A program made the translations under genes and the position numbers. The notes below the pieces were generated by a model that searched no databases, was not told the DNA's origin, and worked only from the letters and a program-made list of their open reading frames with translations. Positions 53,902 to 61,719 of a stretch of DNA of 64,000 nt are shown piece by piece. The stretch lies in NCBI RefSeq assembly GCF_000612665.1, contig NZ_HG942044.1:13435-77434 (forward strand), written 5' to 3'. Each line of letters begins with the position of its first letter. Within the stretch, counting starts at the first letter, position 1. Source of the stretch: Neobacillus dielmonensis. Lineage in GTDB: Bacteria; Bacillota; Bacilli; Bacillales; Cytobacillaceae.

Positions 53902-55104
53902 ATGTTTAAAAAAATATTGAAATCCTATGATTATTCTTTGATTATATCCATCATACTTTTGTGTGCTTTCGGCTTAATAATGATTTATAGTTCCAGCATT
54001 GCTTGGGCTGTTCAGAGATACAATGTGCCGAGTGACTATTTTTATCAAAAACAAAAGATTTGGCTCATGTTGTTTGCAGTCATTTTTTTGACCACGGCTA
54101 TTATCCCGTATAAAATTATGAGTTTCAATAGAGTCCTGGTCTTAATTGTCCTGGCTTCCCTTTTGTTACTTGGCGGTCTGTTTATGTTTGGAGACGTTGC
54201 CGGCGGCGCGCAGAGCTGGTATAAGGTCGGTTCGAATAAATTTCAGCCTTCAGAGTTTGTCAAACTTGCTGTAATCATTTATCTGGCAGCGGTGTATGCC
54301 AAAAAGCAAGCCTATATTAATCAATTTAATAAAGGTGTTCTACCACCGTTAGCCTATTTATTTGTTGTTTGTTTTTTGATTATTCTCCAGCCTGATTATG
54401 GGACAGCCAGTATCATTGCCTTTATTTCAGCAACGATTATTTTTTGTTCGGGCATGAACTATAAAACAATTTTAAAGCTGGTCACGATAGCTTTGGTTAT
54501 TTTAATACCCGTTATTATCGCAATGAAAGGGGAAATCTTTTCGGAAAAGCGGCTGAGCCGGATTACCGTTCTAGATAACCCATTTGCAGATGCCCAAAAT
54601 GAAGGGTATCATCTTGTTAATTCTTATATCGCCATAGGTTCAGGCGGAGTGAATGGGCTAGGATTAGGCCAAAGTGTGCAAAAGCTTGGCTACTTGCCAG
54701 AATCCCACACAGACTTCATTATGGCTGTTGTCGCGGAAGAGTTAGGAATTTGGGGAGTAGGTTTTGTGATTCTTTTACTTACATATGTGGTGTTAAGGGG
54801 AATTTATATTGGTTTGCAATGTAAGGATCCGTTTGGAAGTTTACTAGCGATAGGAATTTCAAGCATGATTGGAATCCAGTCGCTTATCAACTTGGCAGGG
54901 GTATCGGGTGCAATCCCACTTACCGGTGTTCCGCTTCCATTCATCAGCTATGGCGGATCGTCCCTTCTCTCATTGGCAGCTGCAACGGGAATCCTTGTCA
55001 ATGTTTCCATGTTCACGAAATATGAAAAAAAATATAAACATCAACAAGAGCATACCGAAAGAAGTACCTATTCACAAGATGGTAATGTTCTTTATTTAAA
55101 ATGA
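53902..55104 (+). CDS. ftsW: FtsW, septal peptidoglycan glycosyltransferase
   Basis: A 400-aa SEDS-family membrane protein with about ten helices. Motifs KFQPSEFVKLAVIIYLA (near 112), PESHTDFIMAVVAEELG (near 265), and PLPFISYGGSSLL near the C terminus are typical; the Asp in the extracellular loop HTDF is the catalytic residue region. It polymerises lipid II at the division site with a class B PBP. B. subtilis ftsW lies after ylaN too; there pycA follows, but not here. SpoVE/RodA paralogues are the alternatives. Confidence 0.93.
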   Translation: MFKKILKSYDYSLIISIILLCAFGLIMIYSSSIAWAVQRYNVPSDYFYQKQKIWLMLFAVIFLTTAIIPYKIMSFNRVLVLIVLASLLLLGGLFMFGDVAGGAQSWYKVGSNKFQPSEFVKLAVIIYLAAVYAKKQAYINQFNKGVLPPLAYLFVVCFLIILQPDYGTASIIAFISATIIFCSGMNYKTILKLVTIALVILIPVIIAMKGEIFSEKRLSRITVLDNPFADAQNEGYHLVNSYIAIGSGGVNGLGLGQSVQKLGYLPESHTDFIMAVVAEELGIWGVGFVILLLTYVVLRGIYIGLQCKDPFGSLLAIGISSMIGIQSLINLAGVSGAIPLTGVPLPFISYGGSSLLSLAAATGILVNVSMFTKYEKKYKHQQEHTERSTYSQDGNVLYLK

Positions 55105-55108
55105 AGCG

Positions 55109-55137
55109 AAAGGAGGACGCAAATGTTCTCCTTTTTT
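55109..55137 (+). terminator. Terminator of ftsW
   Basis: AAAGGAG/CTCCTTT (55109-55115 with 55128-55134) with T-run. After it, 55140-55320 is AT-rich with no gene seen. Confidence 0.7.
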
Positions 55138-55320
55138 CATTTTCACAATTCAAACGCAAAAACATCCTTACTTCACCCATGCCTCCCTTAGAACACTGAT
55201 TTTTAACATAAAAAAACTGAATTTTAAATTTTGTTCTAAAAATCCAACCCATATAATTAGAACGAATGCATCCAAATTTACCAGTTTCTTATTCATTCTT
55301 TACACCTTCGAATTTAAGTG

Positions 55321-55354
55321 AATTGGGTTGACTAAAAAATTGGGTTGACTAAAA
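55321..55354 (+). repeat. Perfect 17-bp tandem duplication forming a promoter
   Basis: AATTGGGTTGACTAAAA occurs twice head to tail (55321-55337, 55338-55354). TTGACT of the first unit (55328-55333) and TAAAAT at the end of the second (55350-55355) are 16 bases apart, a good SigA arrangement. The ribosome binding site of the GH105 gene starts at about 55368. Confidence 0.85.
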
Positions 55355-55380
55355 TCATCAACATCTCAGGAGGGGGAAAA

Positions 55381-56409
55381 ATGCCGCAATTAGTATTGGA
55401 GGCAAACAAAATTAGCCAAGCGATTGACCTTGTAGTGGAACGTACCTTTAGAATGGATTTCGAGTGGGATTGGCCAGGTGGAGTTGCCTTTTTTGGTGTA
55501 GCGGAAGCATATGAAGCTACTGGTGAAAAGAAATATTTACAGTATATTAAGGATTGGGTCGATGCGGAACTGGAGGACGGAATGCCGCCAATAACAGTAA
55601 ATGCCTCGTCCATTGGACACATCCTGCTGACATTATATAAAGAGACAAACGAAGAAAAGTATGTAAACTGTGCTATTCAAATAGCTGATTTTTTACTAAA
55701 TGATGCTGAACGCTTTGCAGATGGTGTTCTGCAGCATACAGTGGGTGGAACAAAATATATCTTCCCCGAACAAGCCTGGGTTGACACGATGTTTATGGCT
55801 GGTTATTTTCTACTTAGGATTGGCCATATGCTTGAGCGGGAAGACTATTTCAATTTTGGGTTAAAACAATACCACGGACATGAAAGGTTCTTGCAGGATG
55901 ACATAACCAATCTGTACTATCATGGCTGGGACAATATCGGACAAAATCACATGTCAGGAATTTTTTGGGCTAGAGGCAATAGCTGGGCGGCCTACACAAT
56001 GGCACGTGCACTTGAACTGGTTGAGGTACAGCATCCGTCCCATATGATTATAGCCGGTTCATTGCGTGACCAGCTAAGTGCATTGGTTCGGCTCCAGTCT
56101 GAAACAGGGCTTTGGCATACGATTGTGGATGACCCATCTTCTTATCTTGAGACATCAGGATCAGCCGGCATTGCCGCCGCATTAATGACAAGGGGTAAAT
56201 TGTATAACAAGTATATCCAAAGATCCATCGAAGGAATCCTCGGCCAGATTCGTGAAGACGGTTCTGTTTTGGGTGTTTCGGCAGGAACAGCTGTTATGTA
56301 TAATGCGAACGGATACAAGGAAGTTCCTTATAAACGAGTGCAAGGATGGGGACAAGGTTTAGTGTTAGCCTTCCTGTCGCTTCTGTTAAAAAGAGAAAAT
56401 AGAAAATAA
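55381..56409 (+). CDS. Unsaturated rhamnogalacturonyl hydrolase, GH105
   Basis: A 342-aa alpha/alpha-barrel glycoside hydrolase of family 105 (YesR/YteR type). It removes the unsaturated galacturonyl residue from the non-reducing end of rhamnogalacturonan oligosaccharides made by lyases. Visible: DFEWDWPGGVAFFGVAEAYE (near 26), EQAWVDTMFMAGYFLLRIGH with the catalytic Asp (near 137), FWARGNSWAAYTMARALE (near 205) and GWGQGLVLAF. No signal peptide, so cytoplasmic. AGGAGGGGG upstream. First gene of the rhamnogalacturonan operon. Confidence 0.92.
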   Translation: MPQLVLEANKISQAIDLVVERTFRMDFEWDWPGGVAFFGVAEAYEATGEKKYLQYIKDWVDAELEDGMPPITVNASSIGHILLTLYKETNEEKYVNCAIQIADFLLNDAERFADGVLQHTVGGTKYIFPEQAWVDTMFMAGYFLLRIGHMLEREDYFNFGLKQYHGHERFLQDDITNLYYHGWDNIGQNHMSGIFWARGNSWAAYTMARALELVEVQHPSHMIIAGSLRDQLSALVRLQSETGLWHTIVDDPSSYLETSGSAGIAAALMTRGKLYNKYIQRSIEGILGQIREDGSVLGVSAGTAVMYNANGYKEVPYKRVQGWGQGLVLAFLSLLLKRENRK

Positions 56410-56419
56410 TCCCAAGGTG

Positions 56420-56451
56420 ACCTGTGGAGCGTGTGAATGGCTTCCACAGGT
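56420..56451 (+). other. Hairpin between GH105 and acetylesterase genes
   Basis: ACCTGTGGA/TCCACAGGT, 9 bp perfect (56420-56428 with 56443-56451), weak following T-run; intercistronic processing or partial termination. Confidence 0.6.
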
Positions 56452-56498
56452 TATTTGCAATACCTGATGCATTGGTATATAGAAGTGGAGGAATAGAA

Positions 56499-57170
56499 GT
56501 GGAAAAGCTAAATATATTCTTGGCTGGAGATTCAACCATGGCAAATTACCCGAAGAATGAGGCCCCCATGGCCGGTTGGGGGCAAATGCTTCAAGATTTA
56601 TTTACAGAAGAGGTAAAAGTTTATAACTTTGCGAAATGTGGTGCTAGTACCAACACCTTTATTGAAATCGGGTATTTAAACATCATACATGATTTCCTTA
56701 AGCCAAATGATTATCTGTTTGTTCAATTCGGCCATAATGACCAGAAGGTTTTTGGAACCCAGCCCTTTACAACCTATCAATCTAATTTAACGGAATTTGT
56801 TAATTCGGCCCGTGAAAAAGGGGCAACCCCCGTATTGCTTCCATCTGTCCACCGGAGAAATTTTGATGATACAGGAAAGGTAATCAATACGCTGGGGGAT
56901 TACCCAAGTGCGGTGATGCAGTTGGCTGAAAAGCTGGATGTGCCGTTAATCAATTTATGGTCAAAAACAGAAAAGCTGTATCAGTCCCTCGGACCGGAGG
57001 GATCAAAGCAATTATTTGTCTGGTTTAAAGAGAACGAACATCCTAATTATCCAAATGGGATTCAGGAAAACACCCATTTCTGTGAACAAGGAGCATTGCA
57101 GATCGCAAAACTCGTATTGGAAGGCGTAAAGGAATTACAACTGCCGATAGCGTCTTTTATTAAAGAATAG
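56499..57170 (+). CDS. Rhamnogalacturonan acetylesterase, SGNH hydrolase
   Basis: A 223-aa SGNH/GDSL esterase (CE12-like, YesT/YesY type) that removes acetyl groups from rhamnogalacturonan oligomers. Block I FLAGDSTMANY (nucleophile Ser near 11), Block II CGASTNTF, Block III FGHNDQK, Block V THFCEQGA with the catalytic His. The residue three before that His, normally Asp, is Glu (ENTH). No signal peptide, so it acts on imported oligomers. GTG 56499 with GGAGGA upstream; the longer open frame to 56424 runs through the hairpin. Confidence 0.88.
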   Translation: MEKLNIFLAGDSTMANYPKNEAPMAGWGQMLQDLFTEEVKVYNFAKCGASTNTFIEIGYLNIIHDFLKPNDYLFVQFGHNDQKVFGTQPFTTYQSNLTEFVNSAREKGATPVLLPSVHRRNFDDTGKVINTLGDYPSAVMQLAEKLDVPLINLWSKTEKLYQSLGPEGSKQLFVWFKENEHPNYPNGIQENTHFCEQGALQIAKLVLEGVKELQLPIASFIKE

Positions 57171-57201
57171 TTTAGTAGAATAAACATGGGAGGCGATGGA
57201 A

Positions 57202-59196
57202 GTGGCTAACAAGTTATATCATGGTGCAGCCTATTATCCGGAATTGTGGGATGAAAAGGTTATTGAAGAAGATATAAGGCTAATGAAACAGACAGGCATC
57301 AATGTGGTTAGAATCGGAGAATTTGCGTGGTCCACTATGGAGCCGGAGGAAGGCAAATTCGATTTGAGTTTTTTTGTACATATCATCGAGAGACTATATG
57401 AAAATGGGATTGAAACGGTCATGTGTACGCCTACACCTACCCCGCCAATTTGGTATACCCATGGGCATCCTGAGCGAATGTATGTTGATGGAGATGGAAA
57501 GGTAATGGGGCATGGTTCAAGACAACATGCCTGCACGAACCATCCCTATTTCAGGGAAAGGGCCGCATTGGTCACCGAAAAGCTTGTGAAAGCAGTCGGA
57601 AATATGCCAGGTGTCATTGGTTGGCAATTGGACAATGAATTTAAATGTCATGTCAATAAATGCATGTGTGAAACGTGTAAAGGGTTATGGCATGCTTGGC
57701 TAAACAAACGTTATGGGACAATTGAAAATCTCAATGACGCTTGGGGCACGAAAATTTGGAGTGAATATTATCTGGACTTTAATCAGGTTCCACAGCCGGG
57801 ACCTGCGCCTTTTCTGCACAACTCTTCATTAAGCACGATGTATCAAATCTTTTCAATGGAGAAAATTGCCGAGTTTGCTGATGAACAAGCTGCTATCATC
57901 CGAGAGTATTCGGAGGCTCCGATTACGCATAACAGTTCCATTGCCTTTGGCGTAGACAATGAAAGGCTGTTCAAAAATCTCGATTTTGCTTCATTTGACA
58001 CCTATGCAAGTATTGAAAACTATGATGCGTACCTGATTAACAGTGACTTATGGAGAAACTTAAAATCGGGAACTCCATTCTGGGTGATGGAAACGAGTCC
58101 ATCCTATGCGGCGTCATTAACAAGCTATGCCAGTCCCCATCCAAATGGCTATTTGAAGGTTGAGGCGGCGGCTGCTTATGCATTGGGAGCGGGCGGATTT
58201 TGTTATTGGCTTTGGAGACAGCAACGTGCCGGCTGCGAACAGCCGCATGGCTCGGTGCTGAGCGCGTGGGGAAAACCAACTGTTGGTTATGCAAACGTGT
58301 TGGAGGTGGAAGAGTTACGAAAGAAAATTGAACCCATCATTTTGGCCACTAAACCGGCACAGGCTGAGTTGGCAATTGCCTATTCCGATCAGGCTAAGGC
58401 GTTCCTGGAAACTGAATCACACAGGAAATTGAATCACAGGGCGCTAATGACTGACTTTTATAAACGGATACTATCGATGGGGATCCATCGTGATCTTATA
58501 CCTGAAGGAGCCAGCTTAGAAGGTTACAAACTATTGCTTACCCCGTTTATTCCTTATTTATCGCCTGACTATATTGCTCAAGCAAAAACCTTTGTGGAAA
58601 ATGGAGGTATCTGGATTGTCGGACCGCTTACTGGAGGAAGGACAGAGCATCATACGGTTCATACGGACAGGGCATTGGGGCAGTTGGAGGAGATCTCAGG
58701 TATCGAGGTACTTTATACTTATCCAATAGATGAAACAGGTTCAATAGGCCGGGCTTTTGACAAGTCTGCTCCATTAGGGCTGTGGAGTTCTGTGTTTGAA
58801 AATAGTAGTCCGGCCCAAGATGTGGGGATTATCGCAGAGGGACTCTCCCCAGGAAAAGCATTTATTTCGGAGAGAAATCACGGAGCTGGAAAAATTGTCT
58901 TGCTCGGGTCTATGGCCTTAGGGGAGAACGGAGATTTAATGCTGCAGAGCTTAATTGACCACTATTCAAACGAAGCGAATCTATCGTTAAGAACAGATGT
59001 TTCAAAGGGCACGATTGTTGCCCCAAGACAGGGGGACGGGTACACGGTTTGGTTCGTTATCAACATGGATGGAAACGGAGGAAGTGTAACCATTCCCCAA
59101 TCAGGAATAGACTTAGAGACAAATAATCCAATAGAGCCTGGAAGACTTGAAGTAGGCAGATTTGAGTGTAAATGGATTCGCTTTAATAAAAATTAA
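57202..59196 (+). CDS. yesZ: Beta-galactosidase, GH42 (YesZ type)
   Basis: A 664-aa GH42 enzyme. [13 protein letters not shown] at the start; acid/base Glu in [10 protein letters not shown] (near 143); nucleophile Glu in [13 protein letters not shown] (near 298); zinc-cluster cysteines around [11 protein letters not shown]; trimerisation domain (390-600) and a C-terminal beta domain. Close in length and motifs to B. subtilis YesZ, which trims galactose side chains of rhamnogalacturonan. GTG 57202 is seven bases after GGGAGG; ATG 57196 is too close to it. Confidence 0.94.
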   Translation: MANKLYHGAAYYPELWDEKVIEEDIRLMKQTGINVVRIGEFAWSTMEPEEGKFDLSFFVHIIERLYENGIETVMCTPTPTPPIWYTHGHPERMYVDGDGKVMGHGSRQHACTNHPYFRERAALVTEKLVKAVGNMPGVIGWQLDNEFKCHVNKCMCETCKGLWHAWLNKRYGTIENLNDAWGTKIWSEYYLDFNQVPQPGPAPFLHNSSLSTMYQIFSMEKIAEFADEQAAIIREYSEAPITHNSSIAFGVDNERLFKNLDFASFDTYASIENYDAYLINSDLWRNLKSGTPFWVMETSPSYAASLTSYASPHPNGYLKVEAAAAYALGAGGFCYWLWRQQRAGCEQPHGSVLSAWGKPTVGYANVLEVEELRKKIEPIILATKPAQAELAIAYSDQAKAFLETESHRKLNHRALMTDFYKRILSMGIHRDLIPEGASLEGYKLLLTPFIPYLSPDYIAQAKTFVENGGIWIVGPLTGGRTEHHTVHTDRALGQLEEISGIEVLYTYPIDETGSIGRAFDKSAPLGLWSSVFENSSPAQDVGIIAEGLSPGKAFISERNHGAGKIVLLGSMALGENGDLMLQSLIDHYSNEANLSLRTDVSKGTIVAPRQGDGYTVWFVINMDGNGGSVTIPQSGIDLETNNPIEPGRLEVGRFECKWIRFNKN

Positions 59197-59215
59197 ACTT
59201 TGGGAGGAAGAACGA

Positions 59216-59530
59216 ATGATTCGAAAAGCATCAGTAATGAAAGTGTTCCCGGGTTATCATGACGAGTATAAAAAACGCCATGACCAGTTATGGCCCGAAA
59301 TGGAACTTGAATTAAAAAATCATGGGGCCCATCATTATTCGATTTTTTTAGATGAGCGGACCAATAACCTGTTTGCCTATGTGGAAATTGAAAGCGAAGA
59401 CAAGTGGAACAAAATGTCCGAAACTGAAATTTGCCAAAAATGGTGGGCTTATATGAAAGAAATTATGGAAACAAATCCAGATAACAGTCCTGTATCTTAT
59501 GAGTTAAAACAGGTGTTTTATCTAGATTAA
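59216..59530 (+). CDS. rhaM: L-rhamnose mutarotase
   Basis: A 104-aa dimeric ferredoxin-like protein that interconverts alpha and beta L-rhamnopyranose before isomerisation. [27 protein letters not shown] contains the active-site Tyr/His (His near 22); [20 protein letters not shown] is the conserved tail. ATG 59216 with GGGAGG upstream. It shows that rhamnose released by the operon enters catabolism; rhaA/rhaB are not in the window. Confidence 0.95.
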   Translation: MIRKASVMKVFPGYHDEYKKRHDQLWPEMELELKNHGAHHYSIFLDERTNNLFAYVEIESEDKWNKMSETEICQKWWAYMKEIMETNPDNSPVSYELKQVFYLD

Positions 59531-59554
59531 TAGTTGAATAGTAAGGTAGGAATG

Positions 59555-59584
59555 AGACCACCAGCTGCTTATGGTGGTCTTTTT
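59555..59584 (+). terminator. Terminator of the rhamnogalacturonan operon
   Basis: AGACCACC/GGTGGTCT (59555-59562 with 59573-59580) followed by TTTT. Confidence 0.85.
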
Positions 59585-59589
59585 AGAAA

Positions 59590-59888
59590 GGCTCTGTTAA
59601 ACGATATGTCAATTTTTAACTCTGTTTGATTGGAGCGGGAGGCACTCGACTCCTCGAAAGTCTCAATTATGCTATCGCACAATTTCATGCGAAGAAAATT
59701 CATGGATATTTTCCTTGTGCTCTAGTATTTTCTTCGTGCGTGGGCGATTCGGGGATGAAACTTAGTGTCCTGCGGGATTACGGGCTTGGGGAGACCCCGC
59801 AGGCGCTTTTTTGCCTAGGAGGCTCCCAGCACGCCTGCGGGCCGCTGAGCGACTGGAGCGGAAATCAACAGCCAAATTTAACAGAGCC
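59590..59888 (+). mobile_element. Miniature inverted-repeat element (copy C), with a nested insert
   Basis: 299 bp. Ends GGCTCTGTTAAA/TTTAACAGAGCC (59590-59601 with 59877-59888), perfect 12 bp. Flanks TTTAGAAA (59582-59589) and TTAAGAAA (59889-59896) match at 7 of 8. Inside are GATTGGAGCGG, a GC-rich hairpin core (GACCCCGCAGGCG, CGCCTGCGGG) and GGAAATCAACAGCC. About 100 bp near 59655-59760, absent from copy B, holds a 10-bp inverted repeat CGAAGAAAAT/ATTTTCTTCG (59690-59699 with 59727-59736). An 88-codon frame inside is not a gene. Confidence 0.82.
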
Positions 59889-59936
59889 TTAAGAAAAAAT
59901 GCTTGTCAATACACATAACTTAAGAAGAGGAAAAAT

Positions 59937-60014
59937 ATGATTGTTTTATGTTTAAAGGGGGTGAAGATTCATGCAGAGTTTGCGTTGGGCTTGGGGGTAT
60001 ATACGAAAATATAA
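59937..60014 (+). CDS. Possible 25-aa leader peptide overlapping the exporter start
   Basis: ATG 59937 follows GAGGAAAA; TAA at 60012-60014 lies 44 bases inside the ABC exporter gene in another frame. It could couple or attenuate translation, as leader bmrB does for bmrCD in B. subtilis, but there is no further support. Confidence 0.25.
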   Translation: MIVLCLKGVKIHAEFALGLGVYTKI

Positions 60015-61713
60015 AATGAGAATGTTTTTTGGTCTGGCTTTGGTTCTGTTAGTTTCGACTCTTAATATGGCAAATCCCTATTTAGCAGGCAGGATTGTGG
60101 ATGATGTCATCTACGGCAATAACCGAAGTCTGTTATGGCCGATGTTGGGTTTAATGGTTGGTTGTACAGTGATTAGGACAATAGTCCGATACGGGTATCA
60201 GCTTATGTTTGAAAACATTTCACAAAACGTTATTTTTAAAATGAGAGAAAACCTATTTGAAAGGCTTATGGGACTGGATTTTTCCTTCTATGATCGTACA
60301 AAAACGGGGGATATAATGGCCAGGATGACAGGTGATATGGAGGCCATCCGTCATTTTACGGCCTGGACGATTTATATGATCGTTGAAAATGTGACCATCT
60401 TCATCTTTGCAGTCACGTTTATGTTTAGCATTCATGTACCATTGACATTGGCTATTTTAGTGGTTACCCCCATTATCGGGTTCTTTGCCTTCCGGTTATC
60501 AAATGATGTAAAGCCAACTTTTACAGAGATCAGGAACCAATTTGCCAAACTTAATTCTGTGGTTCAGGAAAATATCAGCGGGAATCGGGTAGTAAAGGCT
60601 TTTGCAAAAGAAAATTATGAAATTGAAAAGTTTTCAAATGAAAACGAAACTTTCAGAGCGAGAAATCTTCAATCAGCTAGAATTTGGGAAAAATATCTAC
60701 CTGTTTTGGACTCACTTGCCGGTGTATTGACGGTTGTAATGATACTCACAGGCGGAATCATGGTTATCAACGGTTCCCTTACCATAGGAGAACTAGTCAT
60801 GTTTAATTCATTGATTTGGGCTTTAAACAACCCTATTCGAAGTGCCGGCTGGTTAATTAATGATGTTCAAAGATTTATAGCTTCTGCCGAAAAAGTTGAG
60901 GAGCTGCTACTTACAAAATCGCAAATTATTAATGGAAACCATCAAAACGTTCAAGAAAAACAAGCCGATATTGAATTTGACCATGTTTATTTCAGCTACG
61001 GTAATGGACCGGCTTTAGAGGACATCAGCTTTACAGCGAAACCTGGCCAAACGATCGCGATTATTGGTCCTACTGGTTCTGGAAAATCCACATTAGTTCA
61101 TTTGCTTAACCGGTTTTATGATGTGACGGAAGGAGCCATTTATGTAGGGGGTAGGAACGTAAAAGAGTGGCACCTCCATCAATTAAGGTCTTCAATGGGT
61201 ATGGTTATGCAGGATATTTTTCTTTTTTCTGATACGATTGAAGGAAACATAGCCTATGGAAGTCCTAATGCCTCCATAGAAGCGGTCCAAATTGCCGCCG
61301 GGCAAGCAGAAGCGCATGAGTTTATTGCTTCCCTTCCCGACGGTTACGATACTATCGTCGGTGAAAGGGGAGTCGGATTATCCGGCGGCCAGAAGCAGCG
61401 AATCGCTCTAGCGAGAGCTCTTTTGAAAAATCCTAAAGTCCTGATACTTGATGATACGACATCAAGTGTAGATATGGAGACGGAAGAACGGATTCAAAAG
61501 ACACTAAACTCAATCCAGGAAGGAAAAACATGCTTTATCATTGCGCACCGTATATCCTCTGTTAAAGAGGCTGATTTAATCTTGGTTCTAAATAACGGGA
61601 GAATTATTGAACGGGGAACACACGACCAATTACTCATGCAAAGAGGTTACTATTATAATGTGTTCCAAAACCAGTATGGGAACTTTGATATTCACTTAAT
61701 GGCAGGGATGTGA
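59971..61713 (+). CDS. ABC exporter half-transporter, degenerate-ATPase subunit (YheI/BmrC-like)
   Basis: A 580-aa type I exporter half: six-helix membrane domain (1-310) and nucleotide-binding domain (335-580). Walker A IIGPTGSGKST, signature LSGGQ, H-loop IIAHRISS. Walker B ends ILDDTTS: the catalytic Glu is Asp, marking the degenerate site of a heterodimeric exporter. Pairs with the next gene, seven bases away. B. subtilis BmrCD exports drugs; substrate here is unknown. ATG with AAAGGGGG upstream. Confidence 0.9.
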   Translation: MQSLRWAWGYIRKYKMRMFFGLALVLLVSTLNMANPYLAGRIVDDVIYGNNRSLLWPMLGLMVGCTVIRTIVRYGYQLMFENISQNVIFKMRENLFERLMGLDFSFYDRTKTGDIMARMTGDMEAIRHFTAWTIYMIVENVTIFIFAVTFMFSIHVPLTLAILVVTPIIGFFAFRLSNDVKPTFTEIRNQFAKLNSVVQENISGNRVVKAFAKENYEIEKFSNENETFRARNLQSARIWEKYLPVLDSLAGVLTVVMILTGGIMVINGSLTIGELVMFNSLIWALNNPIRSAGWLINDVQRFIASAEKVEELLLTKSQIINGNHQNVQEKQADIEFDHVYFSYGNGPALEDISFTAKPGQTIAIIGPTGSGKSTLVHLLNRFYDVTEGAIYVGGRNVKEWHLHQLRSSMGMVMQDIFLFSDTIEGNIAYGSPNASIEAVQIAAGQAEAHEFIASLPDGYDTIVGERGVGLSGGQKQRIALARALLKNPKVLILDDTTSSVDMETEERIQKTLNSIQEGKTCFIIAHRISSVKEADLILVLNNGRIIERGTHDQLLMQRGYYYNVFQNQYGNFDIHLMAGM

Positions 61714-61719
61714 AACTCA

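Noticed and set aside
59626-59892. 88-codon frame between rhaM and the ABC exporter
   Set aside because: Lies inside miniature element C; no homology to a protein I can name and no ribosome binding site.
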